Assembly: GCF_000682675.1 (NCBI RefSeq)
Contig: NZ_AWFA01000003.1
Coordinates: forward strand, 1 to 64,000
DNA from: Hyphomonas pacifica
GTDB taxonomy: Bacteria; Pseudomonadota; Alphaproteobacteria; Caulobacterales; Hyphomonadaceae
DNA: 64,000 bases
Direction: 5' to 3'
The notes under the pieces were generated by a model that saw only the letters and a list, made by a program, of their open reading frames with translations, was not told the DNA's origin and did not search any database. Of this stretch, positions 1 to 8,477 are shown in pieces (position 1 is the first letter of the stretch; each line of letters starts with the position of its first letter). A program made the position numbers and the translations under genes.

Positions 1-31
1 GTCAGCGGTTCGAGCCCGTTACCGCCCACCA
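1..31 (+). tRNA. 3' end of a tRNA gene (partial)
   Basis: The T arm can be folded: AGCGG (4-8) pairs with CCGTT (16-20) around the loop TTCGAGC. The 3' acceptor strand ACCGCCC (21-27), discriminator A (28) and an encoded CCA (29-31) follow. The missing 5' acceptor strand would read GGGCGGT, which would suit a valine-type tRNA, but the anticodon lies outside the window so identity is not assigned. Confidence 0.85.
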
Positions 32-67
32 CTTAACCCGAACATCTATCCGGCATTTCCCGATTCT

Positions 68-83
68 GGCGATTCTGATCGCC
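68..83 (+). other. Small hairpin downstream of the tRNA
   Basis: GGCGAT (68-73) and ATCGCC (78-83) form a 6-bp stem with a 4-nt loop 37 bases after the tRNA CCA end. A short T run follows only at 97-100, so it is a weak terminator candidate for the tRNA transcript. Confidence 0.3.
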
Positions 84-220
84 GCAAGTGTGGCTATTTT
101 GCCAGATTTGGGGGGAAATCGAAAAAAAGAAATATTGGAAAATTTTCTTCCTGTTCTGGTCTCATGGGCAATGAGTCTTTGATTTATAGGGATTTGTCCT
201 TGAAAAATTTACATTATTTA

Positions 221-234
221 TGAAACCGGTTTCA
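221..234. promoter_or_regulatory. LacI/GalR-type operator palindrome upstream of the TonB receptor
   Basis: TGAAACCGGTTTCA is a perfect 14-bp palindrome with the central CG step typical of LacI/GalR-family operators. A second partial copy, CCCGGTTTCC, lies at 246-255. The site is 182 bp before the receptor start, so it could control the whole receptor-SapC-cupin-halogenase locus. No LacI-family gene is in the window, so the regulator is inferred. Apart from this site and an A/T-rich stretch around 108-220, the gap 32-415 shows no gene I can support. Confidence 0.65.
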
Positions 235-415
235 CAGTTTCCGGACCCGGTTTCCCGAAAGTGACTTTTTTATTTCGAAGCCTACTTGATAGCGCAAACA
301 TTTAATGGTGGATTGTGTCTCGGGTAGGTCGGAGTGCAGGGGCATTCCATCTAACCGAGACAAGCATTGAAGACGGGCACCCGCATCGGTAGGCCGCGTC
401 TCAGGGAGGATTGTA

Positions 416-3400
416 ATGACTGTTTCCACGGACAAGGTCCGTGCAGCTTCTGCACGGAAGAAAAAATGGGGAACGCTGCTTTGCAGCGCGTCAGCCGTAT
501 CCCTGCTTGCAGCCCTGCCAATGGCAGCGCACGCACAGGAAGCTGATGAAGATACGTTGACCCAGGAGACTGTGGTGGTGCAGGGGATCCGCGGATCTCT
601 CCAGCGCGCCATGGATATCAAGCGCGACGCAAGCGGGGTGGTGGACGCTATCTCGGCCGAAGATATCGGCAAATTCCCGGACACAAACCTGGCTGAATCG
701 CTTCAGCGTATCACGGGTGTGTCCATTGATCGGGTGAACGGGGAAGGGGCCGAAATTACTGTTCGCGGCTTTGGTCCGGGGTTCAATCTGGTCACTCTTA
801 ACGGACGCACCATGCCGACTGCAGAGGTTCGCGCGATCGGCCAAAGGGGCAATTATGGCGCCGGCGGCGACCGCGCCTTTGACTTTTCCAACCTCGCCTC
901 TGAAGGCGTTAGTAGTCTGGAAGTCTATAAAACCGGTCAAGCGGTTCTGCCGTCTGGCGGCATTGGCGCCACGGTAAATATCAAGACGAGGCGCCCTCTG
1001 AACCTTTCGGAGAATTCCCTCTCATTGGGTGCAAAGATCCTCAATGATACGAGCAATGAGAATGGTGACGATTTTACACCGGAACTTTCAGGTGTAGGTA
1101 ACTGGACTGATAAAACTGGACGCTTCGGCGTCGGGCTGTTCGCGTCTTATTCGAAACGCGACTCTGGTGCACCGACCATGCAGGTTAATGACTGGCTGGT
1201 GAATGATCCGGCAACTGCAGGTGCGTTTGAGGACAGCAGCTATGTTCGCTCTGATGGATCTACACAGATCACAAATGCACCCAAGGAAGGCCAACTTTGG
1301 GCTGTGCCTCAAGACAGCCGTTATGATTTTTCTGACATTACCCGTGAGCGGATCAACGGCCAATTGGTGTTGCAGTTCCGCCCGATCGACAGCCTTACGT
1401 TGACGGGTGACTATACGTTTGCTCAAAATGAAGCTGAAGAGCAGCGTTACGAGCAGACAAACTGGTTCGCTACACCTTTCGATCAAGTCATTTTCGACAA
1501 TGATGGCCCGGTCGCCACAGCGGTTTTCCTTCAGGAAAACAATGATGGCACGAAGGATATCGGCTTTGAACAGACTTATCGTGCAACCAAGGATACGCTC
1601 GACTCTTTCGGCTTTAATGCCGAATGGGAAATGAACAGCGATATGAGAGTTATCCTTGATGCCCATAGCTCTACTGCCGAATCTGGGGGCAACAACCCGC
1701 TAGGCCATACGGCGACCTTCGTTGCGATTGGCGCTCCGGTAAACCTTCAGCACCAAGTCGATTTCCGCAATGGATATCCCATACAGGACTTCACAATTGA
1801 CGACTCTGCCAAGGGCAACGGCAACGGCACTCTGGATGTAGGAGATCTGGCATCCCAAGTTGCTCGCAGCAGTTCCTCGGACATGAAGCATGAAGTCGAT
1901 GAGATTGACTTGCGCTGGGTCTGGGAAGTCGATGGTAGCAAGCTTGAGGTTGGCGGTAATTATCGTGACACTACGATGACCCGCAAGACACTGACGTCGC
2001 AGCAGGATCTTGGTAGCTGGGGATTCTCCAATCCACAGGATGTCGAACAGTTTGCGCCTGGTCTGCTTGAAGCTTTTTGTATGTCGTGTGTTTTTGACGA
2101 CCTGCCTGTTGGCAAAGCGGACACCGCTTTCAAGGGAGATGCGACAAAGCTCTACACAGCGCTTGTCAATGCGTATTCCCAGCCAATTGGTCCTGGTGAT
2201 GAGCCTAATGCTATCAACGAGACTCCAGGATTGGATATCGTGGAAGAAGAGATTGCATCTGTTTTTGCTCAATTCACGATGGAAGGTGAGCTGCTGAACA
2301 TGCCAGCTCGGGTGACCGGCGGCGTGCGCTACGAAGAGACCAAGGTGAATTCCACCACCGAACAGGCGGTGCCGTCGAACATATTGTGGTTCTCTGAAGA
2401 CGATTTCCTCGTTCAGCAAACGGGCGTTCTGGAAGATGTGACCGGAGAAGGTAAATATGACCACATTCTGCCAAACCTCGATTTCCAGGTAAACCTGACC
2501 GAGGATCTTCTGGGCCGTGTATCGTATAGTAAAACGATTGGCAGGGTAGGCTATACCAATCTGTTTGCATCAACCACGGCAAATGCCCCTAACCGGCCTA
2601 CCGCTCTTGGTGCCCAGACAACGGGTTCTTCTCAAAACCCGGGCCTTCTGCCGCTGGAGTCGGACAACTTTGATGTCGCTCTTGAGTGGTATTATGATGA
2701 TGCGAGTTATGCTTCCGTCACTTGGTTCAACAAGGATGTTGCGAACTTCACTGGTACAGCTGTTGTAGACCGCAACCTGTTCGGTTTGCGGGATCCATCT
2801 TCAGGTGCGCCGGGGTCTCGGTCTGGCGATGCTCTCAACATAATTGCTGATGTTGGTGTCGATGAATCCGCACCGAACCTGTTTGCTCTTGTTGCCCTTA
2901 TTGACAAGAATAATGGTGACCTAGCAGCTGCGCAGGCAGAGTTTGAGGCGGCACTTGTAAATGGGGCCTTGCCACAATCTTATGTTGACCAGTTGAATGC
3001 CACTTACGACATCGTTGCGGATGCGAACGACCCGCTTCTGACATTTGCGGTCGAGCAGCCGATCAACAACCGTGAGGCCAATATACGCGGTTGGGAATTT
3101 GCTCTGCAGCACTTCTTCGGCGATAGTGGTTTTGGCTTTGCTGCAAACTACACGGTTGTTGAAGGGGATGTGGACCTTGACCCGGGTTCCAATCCCAACG
3201 TCAACCAGTTTGCCTTGGTCGGTCTTTCCGATACTGCCAACTTCACAGCAATTTATGAGAAGTACGGTTTCTCTGCCCGTCTGGCTTATAACTGGCGTGA
3301 CACTTTCCTCGCGGCTGTGAACCAAACAGGCGACCGGTCCGGTGTTTATGTTGAAGACTATGGTCAGTTTGATCTGAACGTCAGCTATGACATCAACGAA

Positions 3401-3535
3401 AGGACATCTGTATCCTTCGAGGGCATCAACCTGACCGGTGAAGATCAGCGGACCTATCACCGTGTGCCGGAGCAATTCTACTACGCCTACGAACTGTCGC
3501 CGCGTTACCTTCTGGGCGTGCGCTACAAGTTCTAA
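416..3535 (+). CDS. TonB-dependent outer-membrane receptor
   Basis: A 1039-residue TonB-dependent receptor, an outer-membrane barrel that imports a ligand with energy from TonB-ExbBD. A signal peptide ends near residue 40 (AHA/QE). A TonB-box-like stretch ETVVVQG (about 51-57) precedes a plug domain with the GKFPDTNLAESLQRITGVSI-type block of the Caulobacter/sphingomonad receptor family. The barrel ends in an aromatic residue (YKF). The start is supported by AGGGAGG about 7 bases upstream. The neighbours (SapC, cupin, halogenase-like genes) and the LacI-type palindrome suggest carbohydrate or glycan-linked uptake, but the ligand cannot be read from the sequence. One 60-base line (2041-2100) counts 45% GC, lower than nearby genes. 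Confidence 0.93.
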   Translation: MTVSTDKVRAASARKKKWGTLLCSASAVSLLAALPMAAHAQEADEDTLTQETVVVQGIRGSLQRAMDIKRDASGVVDAISAEDIGKFPDTNLAESLQRITGVSIDRVNGEGAEITVRGFGPGFNLVTLNGRTMPTAEVRAIGQRGNYGAGGDRAFDFSNLASEGVSSLEVYKTGQAVLPSGGIGATVNIKTRRPLNLSENSLSLGAKILNDTSNENGDDFTPELSGVGNWTDKTGRFGVGLFASYSKRDSGAPTMQVNDWLVNDPATAGAFEDSSYVRSDGSTQITNAPKEGQLWAVPQDSRYDFSDITRERINGQLVLQFRPIDSLTLTGDYTFAQNEAEEQRYEQTNWFATPFDQVIFDNDGPVATAVFLQENNDGTKDIGFEQTYRATKDTLDSFGFNAEWEMNSDMRVILDAHSSTAESGGNNPLGHTATFVAIGAPVNLQHQVDFRNGYPIQDFTIDDSAKGNGNGTLDVGDLASQVARSSSSDMKHEVDEIDLRWVWEVDGSKLEVGGNYRDTTMTRKTLTSQQDLGSWGFSNPQDVEQFAPGLLEAFCMSCVFDDLPVGKADTAFKGDATKLYTALVNAYSQPIGPGDEPNAINETPGLDIVEEEIASVFAQFTMEGELLNMPARVTGGVRYEETKVNSTTEQAVPSNILWFSEDDFLVQQTGVLEDVTGEGKYDHILPNLDFQVNLTEDLLGRVSYSKTIGRVGYTNLFASTTANAPNRPTALGAQTTGSSQNPGLLPLESDNFDVALEWYYDDASYASVTWFNKDVANFTGTAVVDRNLFGLRDPSSGAPGSRSGDALNIIADVGVDESAPNLFALVALIDKNNGDLAAAQAEFEAALVNGALPQSYVDQLNATYDIVADANDPLLTFAVEQPINNREANIRGWEFALQHFFGDSGFGFAANYTVVEGDVDLDPGSNPNVNQFALVGLSDTANFTAIYEKYGFSARLAYNWRDTFLAAVNQTGDRSGVYVEDYGQFDLNVSYDINERTSVSFEGINLTGEDQRTYHRVPEQFYYAYELSPRYLLGVRYKF

Positions 3536-3571
3536 GGCCGGGCCAACTTGTAGGTAATATCACTATTGCGA

Positions 3572-3599
3572 AAGGCCGCTGGAGACAGCGGCCTTTTTT
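3572..3599 (+). terminator. Rho-independent terminator after the TonB receptor
   Basis: AAGGCCGCT (3572-3580) pairs with AGCGGCCTT (3587-3595) around a 6-nt loop and runs into a T tract ending at 3599. It separates the receptor transcript from sapC, so downstream genes may be expressed less or from their own promoter. Confidence 0.88.
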
Positions 3600-3709
3600 G
3601 CCCCTGTTGAGTGCCACGCGGCTTTATTCCATGATGTATAGGAAATGCTGCTGTGGGCTGGCTATGGTGCCGGGGCGCTCACAGGTTTTCCCATACTGAA
3701 AGGCACAAC

Positions 3710-4444
3710 ATGTCGAATATGGCACTCCTGAATAATATCGATCATTCGGATTTGAAGATCATACGTAAATATGGCGCCGAGTTTGGCGACAGCGTGAACC
3801 AGTCCGTTGCCTTCCCGACCGAATTTGCTGAGCTGCAGCGCATCTATCCGATCCTGTTCCGCAAGGATGAGAAAGGCGAGTTTCAATCCGTTGTCCTGCT
3901 TGGCCTGGACAAGGGCGAGAATTTGTTTCTTGATGGGGACCAGTGGCAGGCGCGCTATGTGCCGGCGCTGCATGAGCGTGGGCCTTTCAAGATCGGCTTC
4001 CAGAACCAGGAGGTTGACGGTGAGGTGCACCGCGAGCCCGTCATACATGTCGATCTGGACAGTTCCCGCATCAGTCGGGAAGAGGGGGCGCCGCTGTTCT
4101 TGCCACAGGGCGGCAATGCGCCTTATCTGCAGCATGTCACCCATGTGCTGCGCGTTATCAATGTCGGCATGGACATGATGACGCCGATGTTTGAAGCCTT
4201 TCAGCAGGCAGAGCTGATGGAGCCGGTGTCCCTGGAAGTGAAGCTGGATGAGGCGACCACATATCAGGTGCCGGATGTCTATACGATCAGTGAAGAGAAG
4301 TTGGCGGCGTTGAGCGGGGAGGTGCTGGAGCGTCTGCACAAGGGCGGCTTTCTGCGCGCGGCCTATCTGGTGCTGGCCTCGCTCAGCAATATCAACACCC
4401 TGATCGAGATGAAGAACGCCAAGCGTATGGCGGCGGCCAGCTGA
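3710..4444 (+). CDS. SapC family protein
   Basis: The 244-residue protein matches the SapC family (named after an S-layer-associated Campylobacter locus; biochemical role unknown). The family pattern is visible in the N-terminal segment with FPTEFAELQRIYPILFRK and a following Gly/Asp-rich region. It has no signal peptide or membrane span, so it is probably cytoplasmic. I chose ATG 3710 over the upstream in-frame start at 3653, because the 19 extra residues are atypical and AAAGG lies 7 bases before 3710. It lies 23 bases before the cupin gene, in the conserved order receptor-SapC-cupin-halogenase known from Caulobacterales and Xanthomonas-type uptake loci. Confidence 0.85.
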   Translation: MSNMALLNNIDHSDLKIIRKYGAEFGDSVNQSVAFPTEFAELQRIYPILFRKDEKGEFQSVVLLGLDKGENLFLDGDQWQARYVPALHERGPFKIGFQNQEVDGEVHREPVIHVDLDSSRISREEGAPLFLPQGGNAPYLQHVTHVLRVINVGMDMMTPMFEAFQQAELMEPVSLEVKLDEATTYQVPDVYTISEEKLAALSGEVLERLHKGGFLRAAYLVLASLSNINTLIEMKNAKRMAAAS

Positions 4445-4467
4445 GCCATGAGAGGATAAGGCCGGTC

Positions 4468-5499
4468 ATGCTGAACATTGAGCGCAAGACACGTATCATG
4501 CAGGGCGTCGCGCCGGATGCCATTCCCTATGATGCGCTGATGCGGGATCAGGAGCCGGTCATTCTTAAAGGCCTGGCCAGTGACTGGCCGCTGGTACAGG
4601 CTGGGCAGGAGGGCCCGGAGGCGGCGATGCAATATCTGCTGCGTTTCTATCAGGGACGTCCGGTTGTCGGCTATACGGCCGCGCCGGAGATTGGCGGGCG
4701 CTATTTCTATACAGACGACATGCGCGGCCTGAACTTCCAGCGCAGCCGCGTGGCGATGGATGAATATCTTGATACCATCCGTGCACATCTGGGACAGGCG
4801 AATGCACCGTCCTATTATATCGGATCAACCGATCTGGACATTTACCTGCCGGGCCTGCGCAGCGAGAATGATCTTGTGCTGAACAATCCGATGTTCGAGG
4901 CGAACACACCGATTGTCAGTATCTGGATGGGCAATCACACGATTGCGTCTGCGCATTATGACATGTCCAACAATCTGGCTTGCTGCATGGTGGGCAAGCG
5001 ACGCTTCACGCTGTTCCCGCCGGATCAGATTGCCAATCTCTACCCCGGCCCGCTGGAGCCAACGCCAGGCGGACAGGTCGTCAGTATGGTGGATTTCCGT
5101 GACCCCGATCATGAGCGTTACCCGCGCTTCCGCGACGCATTGAAGACCGCGCAGGTAGCGGAGCTGGAGCCCGGCGATGTGCTGTTCTATCCGGCTCTAT
5201 GGTGGCACCATGTTGAGGGGGTTGGCGAGTTCAACGCCATGATCAATTATTGGTGGAATACAAGCCCGGCCTTCATGGATACCCCCCAGAATACGCTGTT
5301 GCATGGCCTGCTCAGTTTGCGGGACCGTCCGGGGCCGGAGAAACAGGCCTGGAAGGCGCTGTTTGATTATTATATTTTCGGTCCGGCCGAATTGCCGGCA
5401 GAGCATTTGCCCGAAGCGGCGCAGGGTAATCTGGGGCCGATGGATGAAATGAAGGCTCGCCGTTTGCGGGCCATGTTGCTGCAAAAGCTGAATCGTTAA
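4468..5499 (+). CDS. Cupin-like (JmjC-type) oxygenase family protein
   Basis: A 343-residue cupin_8/JmjC-like protein. The probable iron-binding motif HYD is at 163-165, followed by KRRFTLFPP typical of this fold. The distal histidine lies in ALWWHHVEG (247-248), after the cupin motif PGDVLFYP. These are the residues expected of a non-haem Fe(II)/2-oxoglutarate hydroxylase. The family includes protein and small-molecule hydroxylases; the substrate here is unknown. It sits between sapC (23-base gap) and the halogenase-like gene (29-base gap) and is likely co-transcribed. Confidence 0.82.
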   Translation: MLNIERKTRIMQGVAPDAIPYDALMRDQEPVILKGLASDWPLVQAGQEGPEAAMQYLLRFYQGRPVVGYTAAPEIGGRYFYTDDMRGLNFQRSRVAMDEYLDTIRAHLGQANAPSYYIGSTDLDIYLPGLRSENDLVLNNPMFEANTPIVSIWMGNHTIASAHYDMSNNLACCMVGKRRFTLFPPDQIANLYPGPLEPTPGGQVVSMVDFRDPDHERYPRFRDALKTAQVAELEPGDVLFYPALWWHHVEGVGEFNAMINYWWNTSPAFMDTPQNTLLHGLLSLRDRPGPEKQAWKALFDYYIFGPAELPAEHLPEAAQGNLGPMDEMKARRLRAMLLQKLNR

Positions 5500-5528
5500 G
5501 AGACAAAGACCGGGAGGGTCATCAGGAG

Positions 5529-7019
5529 ATGCAGAAAGTCAGGAAAGTCGTCATCGCGGGCGGTGGCACAGCAGGCTGGATCACGGCAGCGGCCCTGTCG
5601 CGCATGCTGGGTCCGCTATTGGATATCACGCTGGTGGAATCCGATGACATCGGAACAGTCGGTGTAGGAGAGGCCACGATCCCAACACATCGCACCTTTC
5701 ATCATCTGCTGGGTATTGATGAGCGTGAGTTCATGCGCGCCACCAAGGCAACCTTCAAGCTGGGCATCGCCTTCGAGAATTGGGGCGGGATTGGCGACAC
5801 TTACATCCACTCTTTCGGGCAGGTTGGCAAATCGAGCTGGATGGGTGAGTTTTACAATATCTGGCTGGCTGCGCGCGAGAAGGGTATTGGCGAGGATCTG
5901 GACGCTTATTGCTTCGAATTGCAGGCTGCCAAGCACAACAAGTTTTACACGGACGAAAAGTTCAACATCAATTACGCCTACCATCTGGATGCTAGCCTCT
6001 ATGCCAAATTCCTTCGCGCCTTCTCGGAAGAGAAGGGTGTGAAGCGGGTTGAAGGCCTGATTGGCGGGGTGGAGCAGGATGGCGAAACCGGCTTCATTAC
6101 GGCGCTGAAGCTGAAGTCCGGTGATCGGATTGAAGGCGATTTCTTCGTTGATTGCACGGGCTTTCGGGGTCTTTTGATTGAGCAGACACTGAAAAGCGGC
6201 TTCGAGGATTGGGCCCATTGGTTGCCAACAGACAGTGCCCTGGCGGTTCAGACGCGGTCTGTGGGTCCGGCGCTGCCCTATACGCGCTCCATTGCGCATC
6301 AATCCGGCTGGCAGTGGCGCATACCGTTACAGCATAGGGTTGGCAATGGCCTCGTCTTCTGTAGCCAGTATATGCAGCCGGATGCGGCAGAGGAGATTTT
6401 ACGCAATAATATTGAAGGCGAGCTTTTGGGAGAGCCGCGCCTGATCCGGTACAAGACAGGCCGTCGGCGCAAGGTGTGGAACAAAAACTGCGTGGCGCTT
6501 GGACTTTCGAGCGGCTTCCTGGAGCCACTGGAATCCACCAGCATCCATCTGATCCAGATCGGCGCGTCGCGGCTGGTTCAGCAATTCCCGTTTGATGGGG
6601 TTTCTGAAGCGATTGCCAATCACTATAATGAGCAATCCTTGCGCGAGCTGGAGCGTATCCGCGATTTCATCATCCTGCACTACAAGGTGACCGAGCGCGA
6701 TGATAGCGCGTTCTGGCGAGATCGCCGCGATATGGACGTCCCGGACTCGCTAGCCCAGCGCCTGGATGTGTTCCGTGAGAATGGCCTGGCCTATCAGGCC
6801 ACGGATGATCTGTTCCGCGTTGATTCCTGGTTGCAGGTGATGATGGGACAGCGCATGAGGCCAAAGGGCTATCATCATATGGGGCACATGATTACGGAAG
6901 ATCAGATGCGTCGGGCCCTTGGCGGGCTCAGCAGTGGCATTGCCAACACGGTGGCTAAGATGCCGACCCATCAGGACTTCATTGAACGCTACTGCGCGAT
7001 TGAGGCCGAAGCGGTCTGA
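5529..7019 (+). CDS. Tryptophan-halogenase-family flavoprotein
   Basis: A 496-residue FAD-dependent halogenase-like protein. It has the FAD motif GGGTAGW (11-17), the halogenase-diagnostic tract WQWRIP (261-266), and the lysine of TFKLGI (K77), matching the catalytic lysine of PrnA-type enzymes. FLEPLEST, bearing the conserved Glu/Ser pair, is also present. All key residues for flavin-dependent halogenation via HOCl/HOBr are kept. Members linked to TonB receptors, such as the indole-brominating BrvH of Brevundimonas, have uncertain natural substrates. No flavin reductase is nearby. It is last in the receptor locus and its stop directly abuts the stop of the convergent gene. Confidence 0.9.
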   Translation: MQKVRKVVIAGGGTAGWITAAALSRMLGPLLDITLVESDDIGTVGVGEATIPTHRTFHHLLGIDEREFMRATKATFKLGIAFENWGGIGDTYIHSFGQVGKSSWMGEFYNIWLAAREKGIGEDLDAYCFELQAAKHNKFYTDEKFNINYAYHLDASLYAKFLRAFSEEKGVKRVEGLIGGVEQDGETGFITALKLKSGDRIEGDFFVDCTGFRGLLIEQTLKSGFEDWAHWLPTDSALAVQTRSVGPALPYTRSIAHQSGWQWRIPLQHRVGNGLVFCSQYMQPDAAEEILRNNIEGELLGEPRLIRYKTGRRRKVWNKNCVALGLSSGFLEPLESTSIHLIQIGASRLVQQFPFDGVSEAIANHYNEQSLRELERIRDFIILHYKVTERDDSAFWRDRRDMDVPDSLAQRLDVFRENGLAYQATDDLFRVDSWLQVMMGQRMRPKGYHHMGHMITEDQMRRALGGLSSGIANTVAKMPTHQDFIERYCAIEAEAV

Positions 7020-8300
7020 TCAGGCTTTCGGCTGCACGTTCAGGCCTGCCAGCATCTGATCGACAATGTTCTGGGAATGTACAACTACGTTCGAGACCAG
7101 TTCGTGGGAAAAGCTGGCACCACCAAACCATGTTTGTTGCTGGCCCTGAACGCGGCGCAAGACAGCGAACAGGCCGCCGCGAACGGCCTCAGCCTTGTAT
7201 TGCGGGAAGTATTGCCAGCATTTCTGCTGGATCACGCTTTCAATATGGAAGCCATGAAAGTCTGCTTCAGCCTGCAGGATTTCGCGCAATTCTGACGGTT
7301 CCAGATCCTTGGAGAATTGCCCGGTGACATAGAGCTTGCCGCCAAGTTCTGCGCTTTCGCCTTCGCGCCGTCCTCCCAGAATGGCGCCGCGCAGAGAACT
7401 GTCGCGGCTGGCACGGGAAAAGCCGATCACCTGATACCCCTCAAACCAGTCCGGTGAAGAGAAGAGGGTGGTGGTGTAAGTCTGCCATTCGATTGCATCC
7501 TTCAGGAAGGATTCATCTTCGCTGAGCTGGCTGAACGCGGAAAAGGCCTGCATCGGCACGGTGGAGAGCACGGCGTCAAATTCCTCGCTGGTGCCCCCTG
7601 CGAAGATGACCGGGCGCGGGCCGGATCGGTCGAGAGACAGGACGGGGCTGGAGGTGCGCACGTTCAGGTCTTCAGAGAAGCGCCGCCAGAACTCGCTCCA
7701 GCCCTCATCGGGCATGTGCAACTGGTTCAGAACGCCAGAGAGAATGAAGTCCAGATCGCACCATTGCACGGTCTGGCCGATGGTGGCCTCATCAATATAG
7801 CCATAGCCCTGTGTGGTCTGGATGCGGTGCATGGCCAGTTCCATTTTGGGCAGGTTCAGTTTGCGCACCCATTCCTGCGTTGTCATCGCCGCTTCGCGAC
7901 AGACATCCGGATCGGAGGGACGTTCGGCAATGGCCCGGCGCAGGCGGCGGGAGGCGTGGACGAACTTGATTGCCTGCACGGCCAGAGGGGCGCCGCTGCC
8001 GGATTTAACATAGTCCACCACCTTGCGGCCATCAAAGCGGGCTTCGCCGAGGCGTGTCAGGTGGATGCCATATTCCTTCATCCATTGTTTGACGATACGG
8101 TGGGCCCGCGTGGTGTAGCAGGTACCCAATTCATTGAGCGCATCGCCATGCAAAACGGAATAGGACTTGCCGCCAATCCGGTCTTCCGCTTCATAAACGG
8201 TTACCTCGTGGCCAGCATTTTTGATGAATCGCGCAGCCGACAGGCCCGCAGGCCCGGCGCCGATGACGGCGATCTTCCTTGGATTGTCCTGGCGGGGCAC
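7020..8300 (-). CDS. FAD-dependent oxidoreductase (amine oxidase/isomerase-like)
   Basis: A 426-residue flavoprotein with an N-terminal dinucleotide-binding motif (GAGPAGLSAARF) and the RIGGKSYS segment of the amine-oxidase/NAD-binding_8 superfamily. The block after it (ELGTCYTTRAHRIVKQWMKEYG) resembles the layout of bacterial polyenoic fatty-acid isomerases, which use FAD without net oxidation. This is a weak resemblance, and a specific reaction is not assigned. No signal peptide is seen. Its stop codon (TCA at 7020-7022) directly follows the halogenase stop. It is divergent from the kinase gene at 8478 across a 177-bp gap. Confidence 0.7.
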   Translation of the reverse strand: MPRQDNPRKIAVIGAGPAGLSAARFIKNAGHEVTVYEAEDRIGGKSYSVLHGDALNELGTCYTTRAHRIVKQWMKEYGIHLTRLGEARFDGRKVVDYVKSGSGAPLAVQAIKFVHASRRLRRAIAERPSDPDVCREAAMTTQEWVRKLNLPKMELAMHRIQTTQGYGYIDEATIGQTVQWCDLDFILSGVLNQLHMPDEGWSEFWRRFSEDLNVRTSSPVLSLDRSGPRPVIFAGGTSEEFDAVLSTVPMQAFSAFSQLSEDESFLKDAIEWQTYTTTLFSSPDWFEGYQVIGFSRASRDSSLRGAILGGRREGESAELGGKLYVTGQFSKDLEPSELREILQAEADFHGFHIESVIQQKCWQYFPQYKAEAVRGGLFAVLRRVQGQQQTWFGGASFSHELVSNVVVHSQNIVDQMLAGLNVQPKA

Positions 8301-8477
8301 GTGTCTGGGAATCCTTCCAAATCGGAATGCATGCTACAGAAGCTGCCTTGGGGGAGGCAACACCCTGTTTCCACCCATGTTTGGTTAATTGACGCGTTAA
8401 CGACAAGTTTCACCACTCATGAAAACCGCCAGTGCCGGTAAAGCGGAATTTTCACTTTACCGGCTTATAGCGGCAAT

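Noticed and set aside
5529-7019. Halogenase as part of an antibiotic biosynthetic cluster
   Set aside because: No polyketide, peptide synthetase or tailoring genes are nearby; the neighbours are an uptake receptor, SapC and a cupin.
8385-8400. TTAA repeat resembling a CtrA box upstream of the kinase gene
   Set aside because: The spacing between the TTAA halves is 8 bases, not the 7 of the CtrA consensus, so I do not call it.
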